In this document: piece after piece, positions 26,401-35,083 of the stretch
Numbering within the stretch: position 1 is the stretch's first letter
How the letters are laid out: each line of letters opens with the position of its first letter
Source of the DNA: CAYWXK01 sp964462515
GTDB taxonomy: Bacteria; Planctomycetota; Phycisphaerae; Sedimentisphaerales; Anaerobacaceae
Direction of reading: 5' to 3'
Assembly: GCA_964462515.1 (NCBI GenBank)
Contig: CAYWXK010000003.1
Coordinates: 1 to 64,000, forward strand
Length of the DNA: 64,000 nucleotides
Translations under genes and position numbers: made by a program
The notes under the pieces: generated by a model
What the model saw: the letters and a program-made list of their open reading frames with translations, nothing else
The model's database searches: none
What the model was told of the DNA's origin: nothing

Positions 26401-28072
26401 CATCCTCAGCCATTTTACGATAGTCCTTCAGAGTATAATATGCCAAAGCCCGCGCTTTGCGAGATGGGTAATGGCTCGGGTCAAGCTCTACAGCTCTGGA
26501 TAACCATTCAAGCGTTTTTTCCGGCGTGCTGGCAGTCATCCCACGCAGAGAATAGGCCTCAGCAGTTTGGGGTAGCAACGATTCGCCGAGTTGTTGATGT
26601 TCCTTAGCTTTGTTCGGGTCACTGCCGATGAAGATTCTTGCCAGCAGGTAATGTGCGGGGCCAGCGATTTCAGGTTGCTCACCGAGCAGTTTTTTGAGTT
26701 CTGCCGTAGCTTCACTAAATCGGTCGAGTTCAAAGAGCAAATGAGCACGCAGGAACCGTGCCTTGGGCACTGCATCCTTGCGCTGCAAATATGTCTCGAT
26801 TTCAGTTAGAGCGGCCTGGTAACGGCCTTCAGCATAGAGTTTCTGGACGGTCGATAAATTACGGTCAGCTTCCACCGCAGTTTCCAATTTAGCCAACGTA
26901 TCCAGTGCGTGCTTTTTCTGCAAGTACATTGTCATACTTATAATCAGGCCCACCACCAGCACAGCCGCCACTGCCGCTGCTGCTATCACCTTTACCCGAT
27001 TTCGCCGAACGAACTTTTTAATCTTGTACACCGTGCTCGGTGGTCTGGCTAATATCGGCTCGTGTGTTAAGTGGCGATTGATATCAGCAGTGAACTCGCT
27101 CACCGAACCATACCGGCGAGTCCGGTCTTTTTCCAGTGTCTTAAGCGTTATCCAGTCTAAATCACCGCGAAGCTTCCGCTGAAGCGAACCGAAATCAACA
27201 TGACGGTGTTTTGCTACTTTCGTTGAATCTTCTCCACTTAGAGTGATTAGCCTTGTGCTTGGTGTCTTTGGTTCCTCTTCACGAATAACCTGCCTAATAT
27301 GGTCAACCCCGCCTTCACGGAGCGTTTTGGCATCAAAGGGCAGAACGCCGGTCAAGAGTTCATAAAGTACCACGCCCAGCGAATAAATGTCTGAGCGTGT
27401 ATCTATGTCCTGGTGTGTCATTTCGGCCTGTTCAGGACTCATATATTCAGGAGTTCCGATGAACTGGCCCTGCTCGGTGTAAAGCGTGCGGTCAGTTAAC
27501 GGCTGGCTGAGGGCTTTGGCCACTCCAAAATCAATAATCTTCGGTGTTGCCTTATCAGCTTCAATGGACACCAAGATGTTCGATGGTTTGATATCCCGAT
27601 GGATGATTCCTTTCTGGTGGGCATGCTGAACTCCCTCACAGACCTGCAAGAATAATTTGAGGCGCTGCTCAACTGTGAGTTTTTCGGTGTCGCAGTATTC
27701 TATGATGGGGACGCCCTTAACATATTCCATAACGAAGTATGGTCTGCCGGCCTCAGTCGTTTCTGCAGTATATACCTGGGCGATGTTGGGATGAGTTAAA
27801 AGGGCAAGGGCCTGGCGTTCGGCCTCGAAACGAGCGATAACCTCTTTGGTATCCATACCCGGCTTGATGACCTTCAAAGCGACCCGCCGTCTAACCGGTT
27901 TCTGCTGCTCCGCCAAATAGACTATGCCGTAACCGCCTTCACCGAGGATGGAGAGCAGCTTGTATGGTCCAACCTGGCCGCCGGGACCTGCAGCCGCTCC
28001 AGCAAAACTCGCGGTGGGAATGGTTTTGTCCTTATCGGGCTGGATATTGGCTTTTTCTTCAGCGTCGCTCAT
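23498..28072 (-). CDS. Giant serine/threonine kinase with TPR, PD40-like and LamG regions
   Basis: 1524 residues. The kinase domain (~35-320) has G-E-G-G-Y-G-I-V-Y, A-L-K-V-I-K, I-H-R-D-I-K-P-S-N-I-L, D-F-G-V-A-K and G-T-P-E-Y-M-S-P-E-Q-A, so it looks catalytically intact. A membrane helix follows (V-I-A-A-A-A-V-A-A-V-L-V-V-G-L-I-I-S, ~370). Then TPR repeats (~400-690), TolB/PD40-like propeller repeats (P-S-W-S-P-D-G-R-Q-L-A-Y, P-A-W-S-P-D-G-K-Y-I-A-F; ~720-970), more TPRs, and a C-terminal LamG/concanavalin-like domain (W-W-K-F-D-E-G-S-G ... Y-V-L-I-P-G-A-S-D-L, ~1310-1515). The exterior repeats probably sense a ligand or protein and signal through the cytosolic kinase. The gene is single on its strand next to tRNA-Sec. 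Confidence 0.93.
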   Translation of the reverse strand: MSDAEEKANIQPDKDKTIPTASFAGAAAGPGGQVGPYKLLSILGEGGYGIVYLAEQQKPVRRRVALKVIKPGMDTKEVIARFEAERQALALLTHPNIAQVYTAETTEAGRPYFVMEYVKGVPIIEYCDTEKLTVEQRLKLFLQVCEGVQHAHQKGIIHRDIKPSNILVSIEADKATPKIIDFGVAKALSQPLTDRTLYTEQGQFIGTPEYMSPEQAEMTHQDIDTRSDIYSLGVVLYELLTGVLPFDAKTLREGGVDHIRQVIREEEPKTPSTRLITLSGEDSTKVAKHRHVDFGSLQRKLRGDLDWITLKTLEKDRTRRYGSVSEFTADINRHLTHEPILARPPSTVYKIKKFVRRNRVKVIAAAAVAAVLVVGLIISMTMYLQKKHALDTLAKLETAVEADRNLSTVQKLYAEGRYQAALTEIETYLQRKDAVPKARFLRAHLLFELDRFSEATAELKKLLGEQPEIAGPAHYLLARIFIGSDPNKAKEHQQLGESLLPQTAEAYSLRGMTASTPEKTLEWLSRAVELDPSHYPSRKARALAYYTLKDYRKMAEDVEAIIVMRPKDSLGYSLRAIARREMGRFDDAINDHNRAIEICDVKSELAELYNQRRETYERMSDYKATLQDAQRCIELEPNVPVYRFNVFTALVSLGQYDSARKQYKEIVADEPGQEQQFNARMVRHVFNVLGAGQPFELPAGVTQDPPFSVMQEAADSYRRLQKKAVRLVPSLSNQPSWSPDGRQLAYNRTDEYAWQPKTSRTGAPVIYGASGIEILDIDSGKTRLLVSSGKDPAWSPDGKYIAFVREPYQEELWIMPASGGEPRRLAMGTWPSWASDSKHLFFHSRADEMLCSISVDDPNAQPRQLVLCIGWTYGVSPDERYVAYAVGAELRIVEISTGNVVTRWTAPGPERGMLVRWLSDGKEVFLSGLYDLGLWSFDVQRKEAWQIFDAPVMRGNRSLDRSQIAVDLRFPFFEIWLAKLDPNIPTYQSLVPVFTREEFLQRKCEQYTRALKSNALDESSYSYAINLIDNLSLQGIEYYQKDAYEEALTMLSGADNLYRAANNKSRPSDIAFIAMSLFRLGREKEAQASLEQLRQMFEDEQHISEEHYLYEAEQLFAGKNTKVYSAWEYIKAGKLDEAAQLVEALRSLKDPNTAGGIDGVIKALRRAYYNRGRSRRYEEGTRYAEAIADYEAAVRFDTNHARAFADLAYLQAACPAPEFRNTNKAVENATKACELTNWKDYRYVSTLAAVYAEVGDFASAVKWQKEAIDLLPKDKRANRQANYEARLKLYESRKPFRMGNLWSFSTGEIVAWWKFDEGSGEITYDSASNNYGIIKGDKTWVNDRDRGWCLSFDGSDDYVLIPGASDLNADTVTVSAWIKAETWTPYSWTGSIVSKDDWDYGYHGYALRCGDGGMLSFVISTAEDIWPDAVSDPVMGTGKWYQVVGTYDGGTIRVYINGAESGSTSAKGPINSSSYDLNIGRGTYAKDRLFHGLIDDVRIYNYALSPAEIKALFTGKGVAKPLAK

Positions 28073-28368
28073 TTACGTCCCTTGCGCAAATATTGCTCAT
28101 TCGACAGAGCACTAAAATTGTCAAAGAGACATACGCTTTAGAATCTCGATTGCTCGGTCGAATTGTATAATCTGGGCGACAGTATAAGGTTAAGGTTTAT
28201 AATGTCAAGAATAATTGTAGCGAAGCAATTCAAAGAATATTCTTGCGGGCTTTAACAGGGGTTGGTAAAGTGAATTTTGTGATAAAAAATTCGCCTTATC
28301 GGCGGCAAACAGCCTACACAATGTTCAAAATATGTTTGAGTAATATGTAGCGAAGAAAAGAGGGCATT

Positions 28369-29481
28369 ATGAAGGTAGCGAATGCACGGGCAATATGGTT
28401 GGCGGTGTTAGTGGTTGTTTGTTTGGGAGCTTGTTGTTTTGGAGCGGACTATTCGGTTGTTATACAAAGTGCTCCGCGGATGCAGTTTCCTGGTGTGATT
28501 GGGAAGGGCAGTGACCCAAATGCGATTGGAGAGGTTGATTGCAGCAGCCCGGCACATTGGGACCGCGACACTATGTATATGTTTTACTCGACGGGACATC
28601 CGTTTCGGTCATCGGGGACTGACCTATTTCACTTGAGCCGGCCTTCACATCGCGTCAAGTTTGACAATGAGGCTGGGTGGACTATGGGCGGACGGTGGAT
28701 TGAGTCAACACATAAGGCAGGCGATGGAATGTTATATATGTGGTATCACAATGAGCCGCTGCTTGTTACCGGAAGGACGGCGCCGCGGATTGGAGCTATG
28801 GTCTCGACAAATAACGGCCTGAGCTGGGATGACCTGGGGATTGTTATTGAGGCGCCGGAGGGTTCGAATAATTTAGAATCGGCTAACAAATATTTTGTTG
28901 GCGGCAACGGCGATTTTTGCGTGATTGCAGACACCAAAAAAGGATACGTTTATTTTTTCATAAGCACCTATCACAAAGACAAGGAGGAGCAGGGTATTGC
29001 AGTGGCACGGATGCGGTATGGAAATCGCAATGCTCCGAGGAGAAGGGTCTTCAAGTGGTATCAGGGAGGATGGCGCGAGCCGGCTCTTGGCGGGCACGTG
29101 ACACCGATTTTTCCTGCGGCGATAGACTGGCACAGGGCCGATGCAGATGCGTTCTGGGGGCCTTCTATTCACTGGAATACATATTTGAACGTATGGGTGA
29201 TGCTGCTCAATCGCGCCAAAGATAAAGATTGGACGCAGGAAGGGATTTATGTAAGTTTTAATCCCGACCTTGCTGAGCCGAATGACTGGACGAAGCCGGT
29301 GAAGATTTTAGGTGCAAACGAGCTTGAGAAGTCGAAGTGGTATCCGCAGGTGATGGGGACAGATGTAGAAAAACGCGAGACCGACAAATTAGCTGGAAGA
29401 AAAGCGAGGCTTTTTGTTTCGGGATTATCTAAGTGGGAAATTATTTTCCTTAAGCCCGATGAGAAAATAGAGGAAAAGTAA
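28369..29481 (+). CDS. Secreted beta-propeller protein, glycosidase-like
   Basis: 370 residues with a signal peptide (A-I-W-L-A-V-L-V-V-V-C-L-G-A-C-C-F-G-A). Repeated aromatic strands such as D-T-M-Y-M-F-Y-S-T-G-H, G-M-L-Y-M-W-Y-H-N-E-P, G-A-M-V-S-T-N-N-G-L-S-W-D-D-L-G and G-Y-V-Y-F-F-I-S-T-Y resemble five-bladed propellers of GH43/GH32-type or DUF4185 proteins. Catalytic residues cannot be assigned. ATG follows AGAGGG. It may act on polysaccharide outside the cell; the family is not certain. Confidence 0.65.
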   Translation: MKVANARAIWLAVLVVVCLGACCFGADYSVVIQSAPRMQFPGVIGKGSDPNAIGEVDCSSPAHWDRDTMYMFYSTGHPFRSSGTDLFHLSRPSHRVKFDNEAGWTMGGRWIESTHKAGDGMLYMWYHNEPLLVTGRTAPRIGAMVSTNNGLSWDDLGIVIEAPEGSNNLESANKYFVGGNGDFCVIADTKKGYVYFFISTYHKDKEEQGIAVARMRYGNRNAPRRRVFKWYQGGWREPALGGHVTPIFPAAIDWHRADADAFWGPSIHWNTYLNVWVMLLNRAKDKDWTQEGIYVSFNPDLAEPNDWTKPVKILGANELEKSKWYPQVMGTDVEKRETDKLAGRKARLFVSGLSKWEIIFLKPDEKIEEK

Positions 29482-29581
29482 TTACAGAAGTGAGACCGGC
29501 GCCGGCTGACAGGATAGCGGAGGGAGCGTAAGAGGGGGTTCTGTCGCAGCATTTGCATCAGCAAGGACATATTTAGAAGCT

Positions 29582-30850
29582 ATGAAAACGGATGTTGCAA
29601 TCATAGGGGCGGGTCCTGCGGGGCTAATGGCCTCGATTTCTTGCGCGGAGGCGGGGGTTAAAACTATAATCGTTGAGGCAAATACCATCGCCGGCAGAAA
29701 ACTGCTGCGGACAGGCCGCACCCGCTGTAATTTAACCCATACAGGTTCGGTCGAGGATTTTGTCAAGGTCTATGGGCGTTTTGGAAGATTTCTTCGCCAT
29801 AGTCTTTACAATTTTTCAGCGGACGATTTACGCCGGTTCTTCGAGCGACGCAATCTTAAAACAAAAGTGGAAAATGATGAGTGCGTTTTCCCCGCCAGCG
29901 AGCGTGCAACCGATGTTGTCCGAGTGCTTGTTGATGATGCACGAAGATTGTCGGTGCGTTTTGTTTATGGCAGGAAGGTTCAAAGCATTGAGAAAGATGC
30001 AAACGGTTTTGTGATACAAACCGACAGTGACAAGATTACAGCGAACTGTGTAATCATCGCAACAGGCGGGGTCACTTGGCCGCACACCGGCTCAACGGGC
30101 GATGGATACAAATTTGCGCTGGTCTTTGGCCATAAGGTTATTGAGCCGAAGGCGTGTCTGACACGGTTGATTATTGCTGAAAGTTGGCCGGGTCAATTGG
30201 CGGGAGTCGGCGTTGAGAATGTTGTTATCACTGCCAAAATCGGTAAACAAAAATTTTGCACGTGCGGGCCAATGATATTTACCCACGATGGTATCGGCGG
30301 CCCGGCTGTATTTGACCTTAGCAGACTTGTTGCGGATTTTTTACCCAGCCGTGATGAGCCGATAAAGATAACTATCGACTTGTTGCCGGCATATCAAGCG
30401 GAGCAGCTTGATAAAGAAATTATTTCTCTATGTGAAAAAAATCCGCGAAAAGAATTGGCTGGTGTTCTGTCGAAGTTACTTGTCCACTCATTGAGCTTAT
30501 ACATAGTTGAACAGTTAAATCCTTCGGAGGCGATTCTGGCAGGCCAGTTACAAAGACACCAGCGCAGACAGTTAGTAGAGATGCTCAAGAGACTGCCATT
30601 GTCGATTATCGCGGCAGGCACTATTGATGAGGCGACTGTAACTCGGGGCGGCGTTTCCACCGATGAAATAAATCCTAAGACGATGGAGTCGAAATTGTGC
30701 AGTGGTTTATTTTTTGCCGGTGAGGTGATGAATGTTGACGGCCCTTGCGGCGGATATAACCTGCAGATAGCATTTTCAACGGGCCGGCTGGCAGGTAAAA
30801 TGGCGGCAGAAACCGTAAAACAAAAGAAGAACGACTGCAAAATCGGTTGA
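29582..30850 (+). CDS. BaiN/HI0933-family NAD(P)/FAD-dependent oxidoreductase
   Basis: 422 residues, the full length for the HI0933/YhiN/BaiN family (often called aminoacetone oxidase-like). FAD site D-V-A-I-I-G-A-G-P-A-G-L-M-A-S-I, then the family hallmark G-R-K-L-L-R-T-G-R-T-R-C-N-L-T-H. C-terminal G-G-V-S-T-D-E-I-N-P-K-T-M-E-S-K and A-G-E-V-M-N-V-D-G-P-C-G-G-Y-N-L-Q-I-A-F-S-T-G confirm the assignment. A cytosolic flavoprotein, no signal peptide. It ends 78 bp before the M20 peptidase, possibly in one operon. Confidence 0.92.
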   Translation: MKTDVAIIGAGPAGLMASISCAEAGVKTIIVEANTIAGRKLLRTGRTRCNLTHTGSVEDFVKVYGRFGRFLRHSLYNFSADDLRRFFERRNLKTKVENDECVFPASERATDVVRVLVDDARRLSVRFVYGRKVQSIEKDANGFVIQTDSDKITANCVIIATGGVTWPHTGSTGDGYKFALVFGHKVIEPKACLTRLIIAESWPGQLAGVGVENVVITAKIGKQKFCTCGPMIFTHDGIGGPAVFDLSRLVADFLPSRDEPIKITIDLLPAYQAEQLDKEIISLCEKNPRKELAGVLSKLLVHSLSLYIVEQLNPSEAILAGQLQRHQRRQLVEMLKRLPLSIIAAGTIDEATVTRGGVSTDEINPKTMESKLCSGLFFAGEVMNVDGPCGGYNLQIAFSTGRLAGKMAAETVKQKKNDCKIG

Positions 30851-30928
30851 CTAAGGTAAGCAACTTTTCTTTCAGCAAAGCAGGTGAGGACTTGGATTTG
30901 TAGGTGGTGGGTTTTATAATTGCAGGCT

Positions 30929-32041
30929 ATGAAAGAGCTATTAAAGAAACTTGTTAGGGCTGAGACGACGGCTGCAAAGGGAGAATTGGATGCAGCGAAA
31001 ATAATTGCAGCAGAGTTTCGCCGGTCGGAGATAAAGGCCAGAGTAGATAGCTGGGACAGGACAAGAGCAAATGTTATTGCACGGGTAAATTCGGCTGGGA
31101 AAAAAGGTGCGATTTTATTTGCCTGTCATCTTGATGTGGTAGGGGCAGGCGAAGAGAAGTGGAAAACACCTCCTTTTGGCGGCGTTGAAAGAGGCGGTCG
31201 AATTTACGGACGAGGCTCAGCAGATATGAAGGGCGGGATTACTGCGGCCGTTACCGCGATAAGACAGATTGTTGAGTCCAGCGTGAAATTACAGGGTAAC
31301 ATTATATTTTTGGCAGCGGCTGGTGAAGAAACCGATAGCTGCGGGACAAAGAGATTTATCCGTAATTGCGGCTGGATGCCTGAGCTTGCCGGCGTGGTCA
31401 TCCCTGAGCCGACAGACTTTGAAGTTGTTACTGCACATCGCGGGATGCTGTGGCTGGAGGTTACGACCATAGGTAAAGCTGCTCACAGCTCAACGCCACA
31501 ATTGGGGATAAATGCAATAGGTTTGATGCGGCTTGTCTTAACCGAGCTGGAAAACTACAAAATTCGTTATGGGCCCCATAAGCTTTTAGGCGGTTGCTCT
31601 ATGAGCATTAACACAATTATCGGCGGCAAGGCGCTCAATGTTGTGCCTGATAAATGCAGTATCGGGATAGATTTCAGGACGCTGCCATCGCAAAGTCATA
31701 AGGATATTATCAGCGATATAGAAAAAATCTTTGCGAAATTAAAATCCAAGACGCCGCAATTTTGTGCAGAGGTTTCTATTGTGCGAGAGGTCAGGGCGTT
31801 AGAGACAGATTCGGGAAGTGAATTCGTTAGAGATTTTTGCGCTGCTGTTGGCACCAAAAAAACCAAAGCAGTCGGATTTACCACCGATGGGCCTTATTTT
31901 GCGTCGCCTGGTGTGCCGGTTGTAATCTTTGGACCCGGCAAGCCGGAGGTTTGTCATAAGAGCAACGAGTATATTGAAATCAGTGCAGTAGAAAAGGCGG
32001 TTGAGCATTACAAAAATATCATTTTGAAATTGCTGGCGTGA
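30929..32041 (+). CDS. M20-family metallopeptidase (ArgE/DapE/Acy1-like)
   Basis: 370 residues from ATG 30929. Zinc-site motifs: F-A-C-H-L-D-V-V-G-A-G (His, Asp), G-R-G-S-A-D-M-K-G-G-I-T-A-A (bridging Asp), A-A-G-E-E-T-D-S-C-G-T (catalytic Glu pair), I-P-E-P-T-D-F and the terminal C-H-K-S-N-E-Y-I-E (His). It hydrolyses an N-acyl amino acid or small peptide in the cytoplasm; which one cannot be told, so no symbol is given. The gene ends with TGA, and the ~35 open codons after it show no family match. Confidence 0.9.
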   Translation: MKELLKKLVRAETTAAKGELDAAKIIAAEFRRSEIKARVDSWDRTRANVIARVNSAGKKGAILFACHLDVVGAGEEKWKTPPFGGVERGGRIYGRGSADMKGGITAAVTAIRQIVESSVKLQGNIIFLAAAGEETDSCGTKRFIRNCGWMPELAGVVIPEPTDFEVVTAHRGMLWLEVTTIGKAAHSSTPQLGINAIGLMRLVLTELENYKIRYGPHKLLGGCSMSINTIIGGKALNVVPDKCSIGIDFRTLPSQSHKDIISDIEKIFAKLKSKTPQFCAEVSIVREVRALETDSGSEFVRDFCAAVGTKKTKAVGFTTDGPYFASPGVPVVIFGPGKPEVCHKSNEYIEISAVEKAVEHYKNIILKLLA

Positions 32042-32328
32042 CTTTCATCTCGACTGAAGGGGGTAGCTAATAGCCGGCACATGCAGCCGGAGCGTAAGAT
32101 GGAGACGGGGGCGATATTCATACGACAAATTCCGGTCATCTATCGCGATAGATTCCTGCTTTAAGCGTGTTTTGGGGGTCTTTTTGGCCGATTTCTGCAA
32201 AGGAGCCGCGAATTTATTGGACAATCGGTGATTTTCTGTGGTAAAATTAGTTCTACGCAAGCAGAACGGCGGCAACTCGTTTTGACAGACATAATACATC
32301 TAACATACATTTTTGAAAGGAGAAAAAA

Positions 32329-34986
32329 ATGAAGTTCTATAATGCTCTCAAAATCGGTGTGGTGTGTTTCGCATTTGCATTGGCCTTGCACGATGGTGCA
32401 GGTGCACAGATACCTGAACACGACATTACTGTTGGCCGCACAATCCACACGGACAAGCCCGTATGCCTGGTGTACCGAGACGATGGATTCTGGGTTACGC
32501 AGGCCGGCACGGAGGACACACTTAGGCACTACAGTACGGACGGAACATTGCTCGCTGAGTACCAGTTGCCTGGGTCAGTGCAGCGGTATGGAGTTGCCTG
32601 GGATGGCACTCACTGGTGGATAGGAGATAACAACTATGGGTCCGAGACCATTTACAAATGTGAGCTTAACGATGCGGAGAAAAGATTAGAGCCGGTCAGG
32701 GCATACGCCTGGCCATATCTTGGTCCAACGGGGCTGGAGTGGGCACAAGGATACTTGTGGGTGTCCGATGCTTCTACGGATATTATTTACCGCGTGTCGG
32801 TAGGCGATACGTCCTTCACAGCGATTGAGGCTTGGTGTTCGACGAACCCGGAGCCTTGGGATCTTGCCTGGGATGGCACAAACATGTGGTCCATCACCTG
32901 GCCAGGCGGGGGATTTGACCCTGTAATGGGCGAGCGTGAAATATACAAGCATGATGCCGCCGGCAACATTATTGAGATATGGCATTATCCCCCCGCAGAT
33001 GACCCAGGGCAGGGGTCAAACGGAGGATTCGGCGTGGGACTGGCCTTTGCGGGCAGCCAATTGTGGTATTGCGACATGGATAGAAACGAGATAATTGAGG
33101 GCATCCGCGAACCGGCCGAAAATTGGCAGATAGTTTACCAGACGGATTTTTCTTCCGACCCGGGCTGGATAACCAGCTGGCCTGACAGGTACGTATGGGA
33201 CCCAGCCACCGGAACGTATTGCTTTTCACATATCATGTACACATACTCATATGTTCCAATCGCTTACGACCCAACGCTAAAATACAAACTTGAGTTTGAC
33301 ATCAACCTTACGCAATGCGAATGGGGGTCTTATTTCAACTTAGGCTTGTGGGATGCGGATATGCTAACGAAAGGGCCGACCCATTGGCACGTGCGCTATC
33401 ATCACGTGGATGAGGGTAATTCGGCATGTATAGTCTATTGGACGAACGCTCTCTATGGTGGTGGGGATTCACCAATAATGCCTTTTGCTCTCAACACATG
33501 GTACCATAACAAAGCAATTTACGACCCCACTTCCGATATGTTCACGCTTGAGATTACGCGGAAGGACGATGGCGTACTGCTTGGTACATATACTTTAGCC
33601 GCTGTCGGAGAATTTCTGAATATCGAACGGCTCGGCATCAGCTGCACACAGTCTACATATGGAGATAGACTACAGGCAGGATGCATTGATAACGTCGTCT
33701 TATATGTGGTTCCCGAACCCAAACCCCCTCCGGTATATTACGTCGATGCGGTTAATGGCAACGATAACAATAACGGCTTGAGCAGAAGAACTGCCTTTGC
33801 CACCATTGCTAAAGGTATCGATTTAGCCACAAATCGCTACAAGGTATTGGTCTATCCGGGCGTCTATCAGGAAAAAGTCGATTTCAAAGGTAAGGCGATA
33901 ACGGTGCAGGGTGTTGCGACAAAAGCCGGGATACCAATCATCGAAAACCCCGGCGACTTCGCGGTATCGTTCTACAATGGCGAAGGCCCAAGAAGCATCT
34001 TAAAGAACTTCGTTGTCAGAAATAGCTTTATGGCAATCTTTATCGCCGGCAGCTCGCCCACCATAAAGAATTTGACAATCGTGGATAATAAATACGGGAT
34101 TGAGACCTACGCCGGCTCAGAGCCGGATATAAGTAACTGCATCTTCTGGAATAACTCCGATAGCGACGTGTTCGGCTGTGAGGCACGTTACAGTTGCACG
34201 TCTGAACCGGGCCAAGGTAATATCGCTGCCGACCCCTGTTTTGTGGACCCAAATAATAGCGACTACCATTTGCTCTCGCAGCGAGGCAGATATTGGCCTC
34301 GGGTTGATGTCTGGGTGCTGGATAAGGTTACCAGCCCCTGTGTTGATGGCGGCGACCCCAATGATGATGTGTTAGATGAGCCGATGCCCAATGGCAGACG
34401 TATTGATATGGGCGCCTTCGGCGGAACGCCTTTTGCCAGTATGAGCGAAACCCCTTGGCTCGACGGTGACGTCAACCACGATGGAAGAGTCAACTTGGCT
34501 GATTTGGCAATGCTCGCGGAAAATTGGCTGCGGACAGGAATCGGACTTGAGCTTCCCGCTAATTATAACTGGCTCTCCTATAATGGCCATCATTACGCTC
34601 TGACTTTGCAATATGGCACCTGGGAGCAAGCTGAGGCAGAGGCAGTTGCTGTGGGTGGACATTTGGTTACAATCAATAACCAGGCTGAGAATTATTGGGC
34701 GGTTGAAACAATCAATAACATATATACTCAAGATGGTCTACACCCTATTGTATGGATAGGTCTTGAATATGCAGGTGGAGATAGAAGTAATCCAAATTCC
34801 TGGCGATGGGTAAATGGGGAGCCAGTGACATATTGGAACCCTTACTCATACGGTCTGTGTGATGTTGGTAACCATATGTATCTCGAAGGACCTAGTTCGA
34901 TCGACCCCGGAGGATGGAACTGTAATGCGGACCATGAGACCTATCCTGACATGTTCCCTCGCGGCATTATTGAGCTTCCGTGGTAG
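32329..34986 (+). CDS. Large secreted protein: propeller, beta-helix, dockerin-like and C-type lectin domains
   Basis: 885 residues behind a strong AGGAG. Signal peptide V-V-C-F-A-F-A-L-A-L-H-D-G-A-G-A. Residues ~25-260 are a propeller with Y-G-V-A-W-D-G-T-H-W-W-I-G and W-D-L-A-W-D-G-T-N-M-W repeats. Residues ~265-465 form a jelly-roll-like domain beginning W-Q-I-V-Y-Q-T-D-F-S, shared with the next gene. Residues ~470-700 are a parallel beta-helix (Y-Y-V-D-A-V-N-G-N-D-N-N-N-G-L-S). A dockerin-type motif D-G-D-V-N-H-D-G-R-V-N-L-A-D-L-A-M-L-A-E-N-W follows near 705, and a C-type lectin-like domain ends the protein (W-E-Q-A-E-A-E-A-V-A-V-G-G-H-L-V-T-I, W-I-G-L, W-R-W-V-N-G-E-P). Probably exported by the type II system encoded downstream; likely carbohydrate binding. 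Confidence 0.85.
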   Translation: MKFYNALKIGVVCFAFALALHDGAGAQIPEHDITVGRTIHTDKPVCLVYRDDGFWVTQAGTEDTLRHYSTDGTLLAEYQLPGSVQRYGVAWDGTHWWIGDNNYGSETIYKCELNDAEKRLEPVRAYAWPYLGPTGLEWAQGYLWVSDASTDIIYRVSVGDTSFTAIEAWCSTNPEPWDLAWDGTNMWSITWPGGGFDPVMGEREIYKHDAAGNIIEIWHYPPADDPGQGSNGGFGVGLAFAGSQLWYCDMDRNEIIEGIREPAENWQIVYQTDFSSDPGWITSWPDRYVWDPATGTYCFSHIMYTYSYVPIAYDPTLKYKLEFDINLTQCEWGSYFNLGLWDADMLTKGPTHWHVRYHHVDEGNSACIVYWTNALYGGGDSPIMPFALNTWYHNKAIYDPTSDMFTLEITRKDDGVLLGTYTLAAVGEFLNIERLGISCTQSTYGDRLQAGCIDNVVLYVVPEPKPPPVYYVDAVNGNDNNNGLSRRTAFATIAKGIDLATNRYKVLVYPGVYQEKVDFKGKAITVQGVATKAGIPIIENPGDFAVSFYNGEGPRSILKNFVVRNSFMAIFIAGSSPTIKNLTIVDNKYGIETYAGSEPDISNCIFWNNSDSDVFGCEARYSCTSEPGQGNIAADPCFVDPNNSDYHLLSQRGRYWPRVDVWVLDKVTSPCVDGGDPNDDVLDEPMPNGRRIDMGAFGGTPFASMSETPWLDGDVNHDGRVNLADLAMLAENWLRTGIGLELPANYNWLSYNGHHYALTLQYGTWEQAEAEAVAVGGHLVTINNQAENYWAVETINNIYTQDGLHPIVWIGLEYAGGDRSNPNSWRWVNGEPVTYWNPYSYGLCDVGNHMYLEGPSSIDPGGWNCNADHETYPDMFPRGIIELPW

Positions 34987-35083
34987 TTGTTATTTAAGCG
35001 ACCGAACCAGCAAAGATTGAAAAAGTCTTTGCAGTTAATTATGTTGTCATAAAAGATAATAATTTTTTTGAAGGGAGCGAAAA

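Noticed and set aside
32039..32160. About 35 open codons after the UGA stop of the M20 peptidase
   Set aside because: The peptidase is complete with its last metal ligand, and the extension shows neither a conserved motif nor a stable hairpin at SECIS distance.
32042..32328. Leader before the lectin/propeller gene considered as a c-di-GMP riboswitch
   Set aside because: A GGTAGC-like piece occurs, but the rest of the GEMM consensus and its paired stems are absent.
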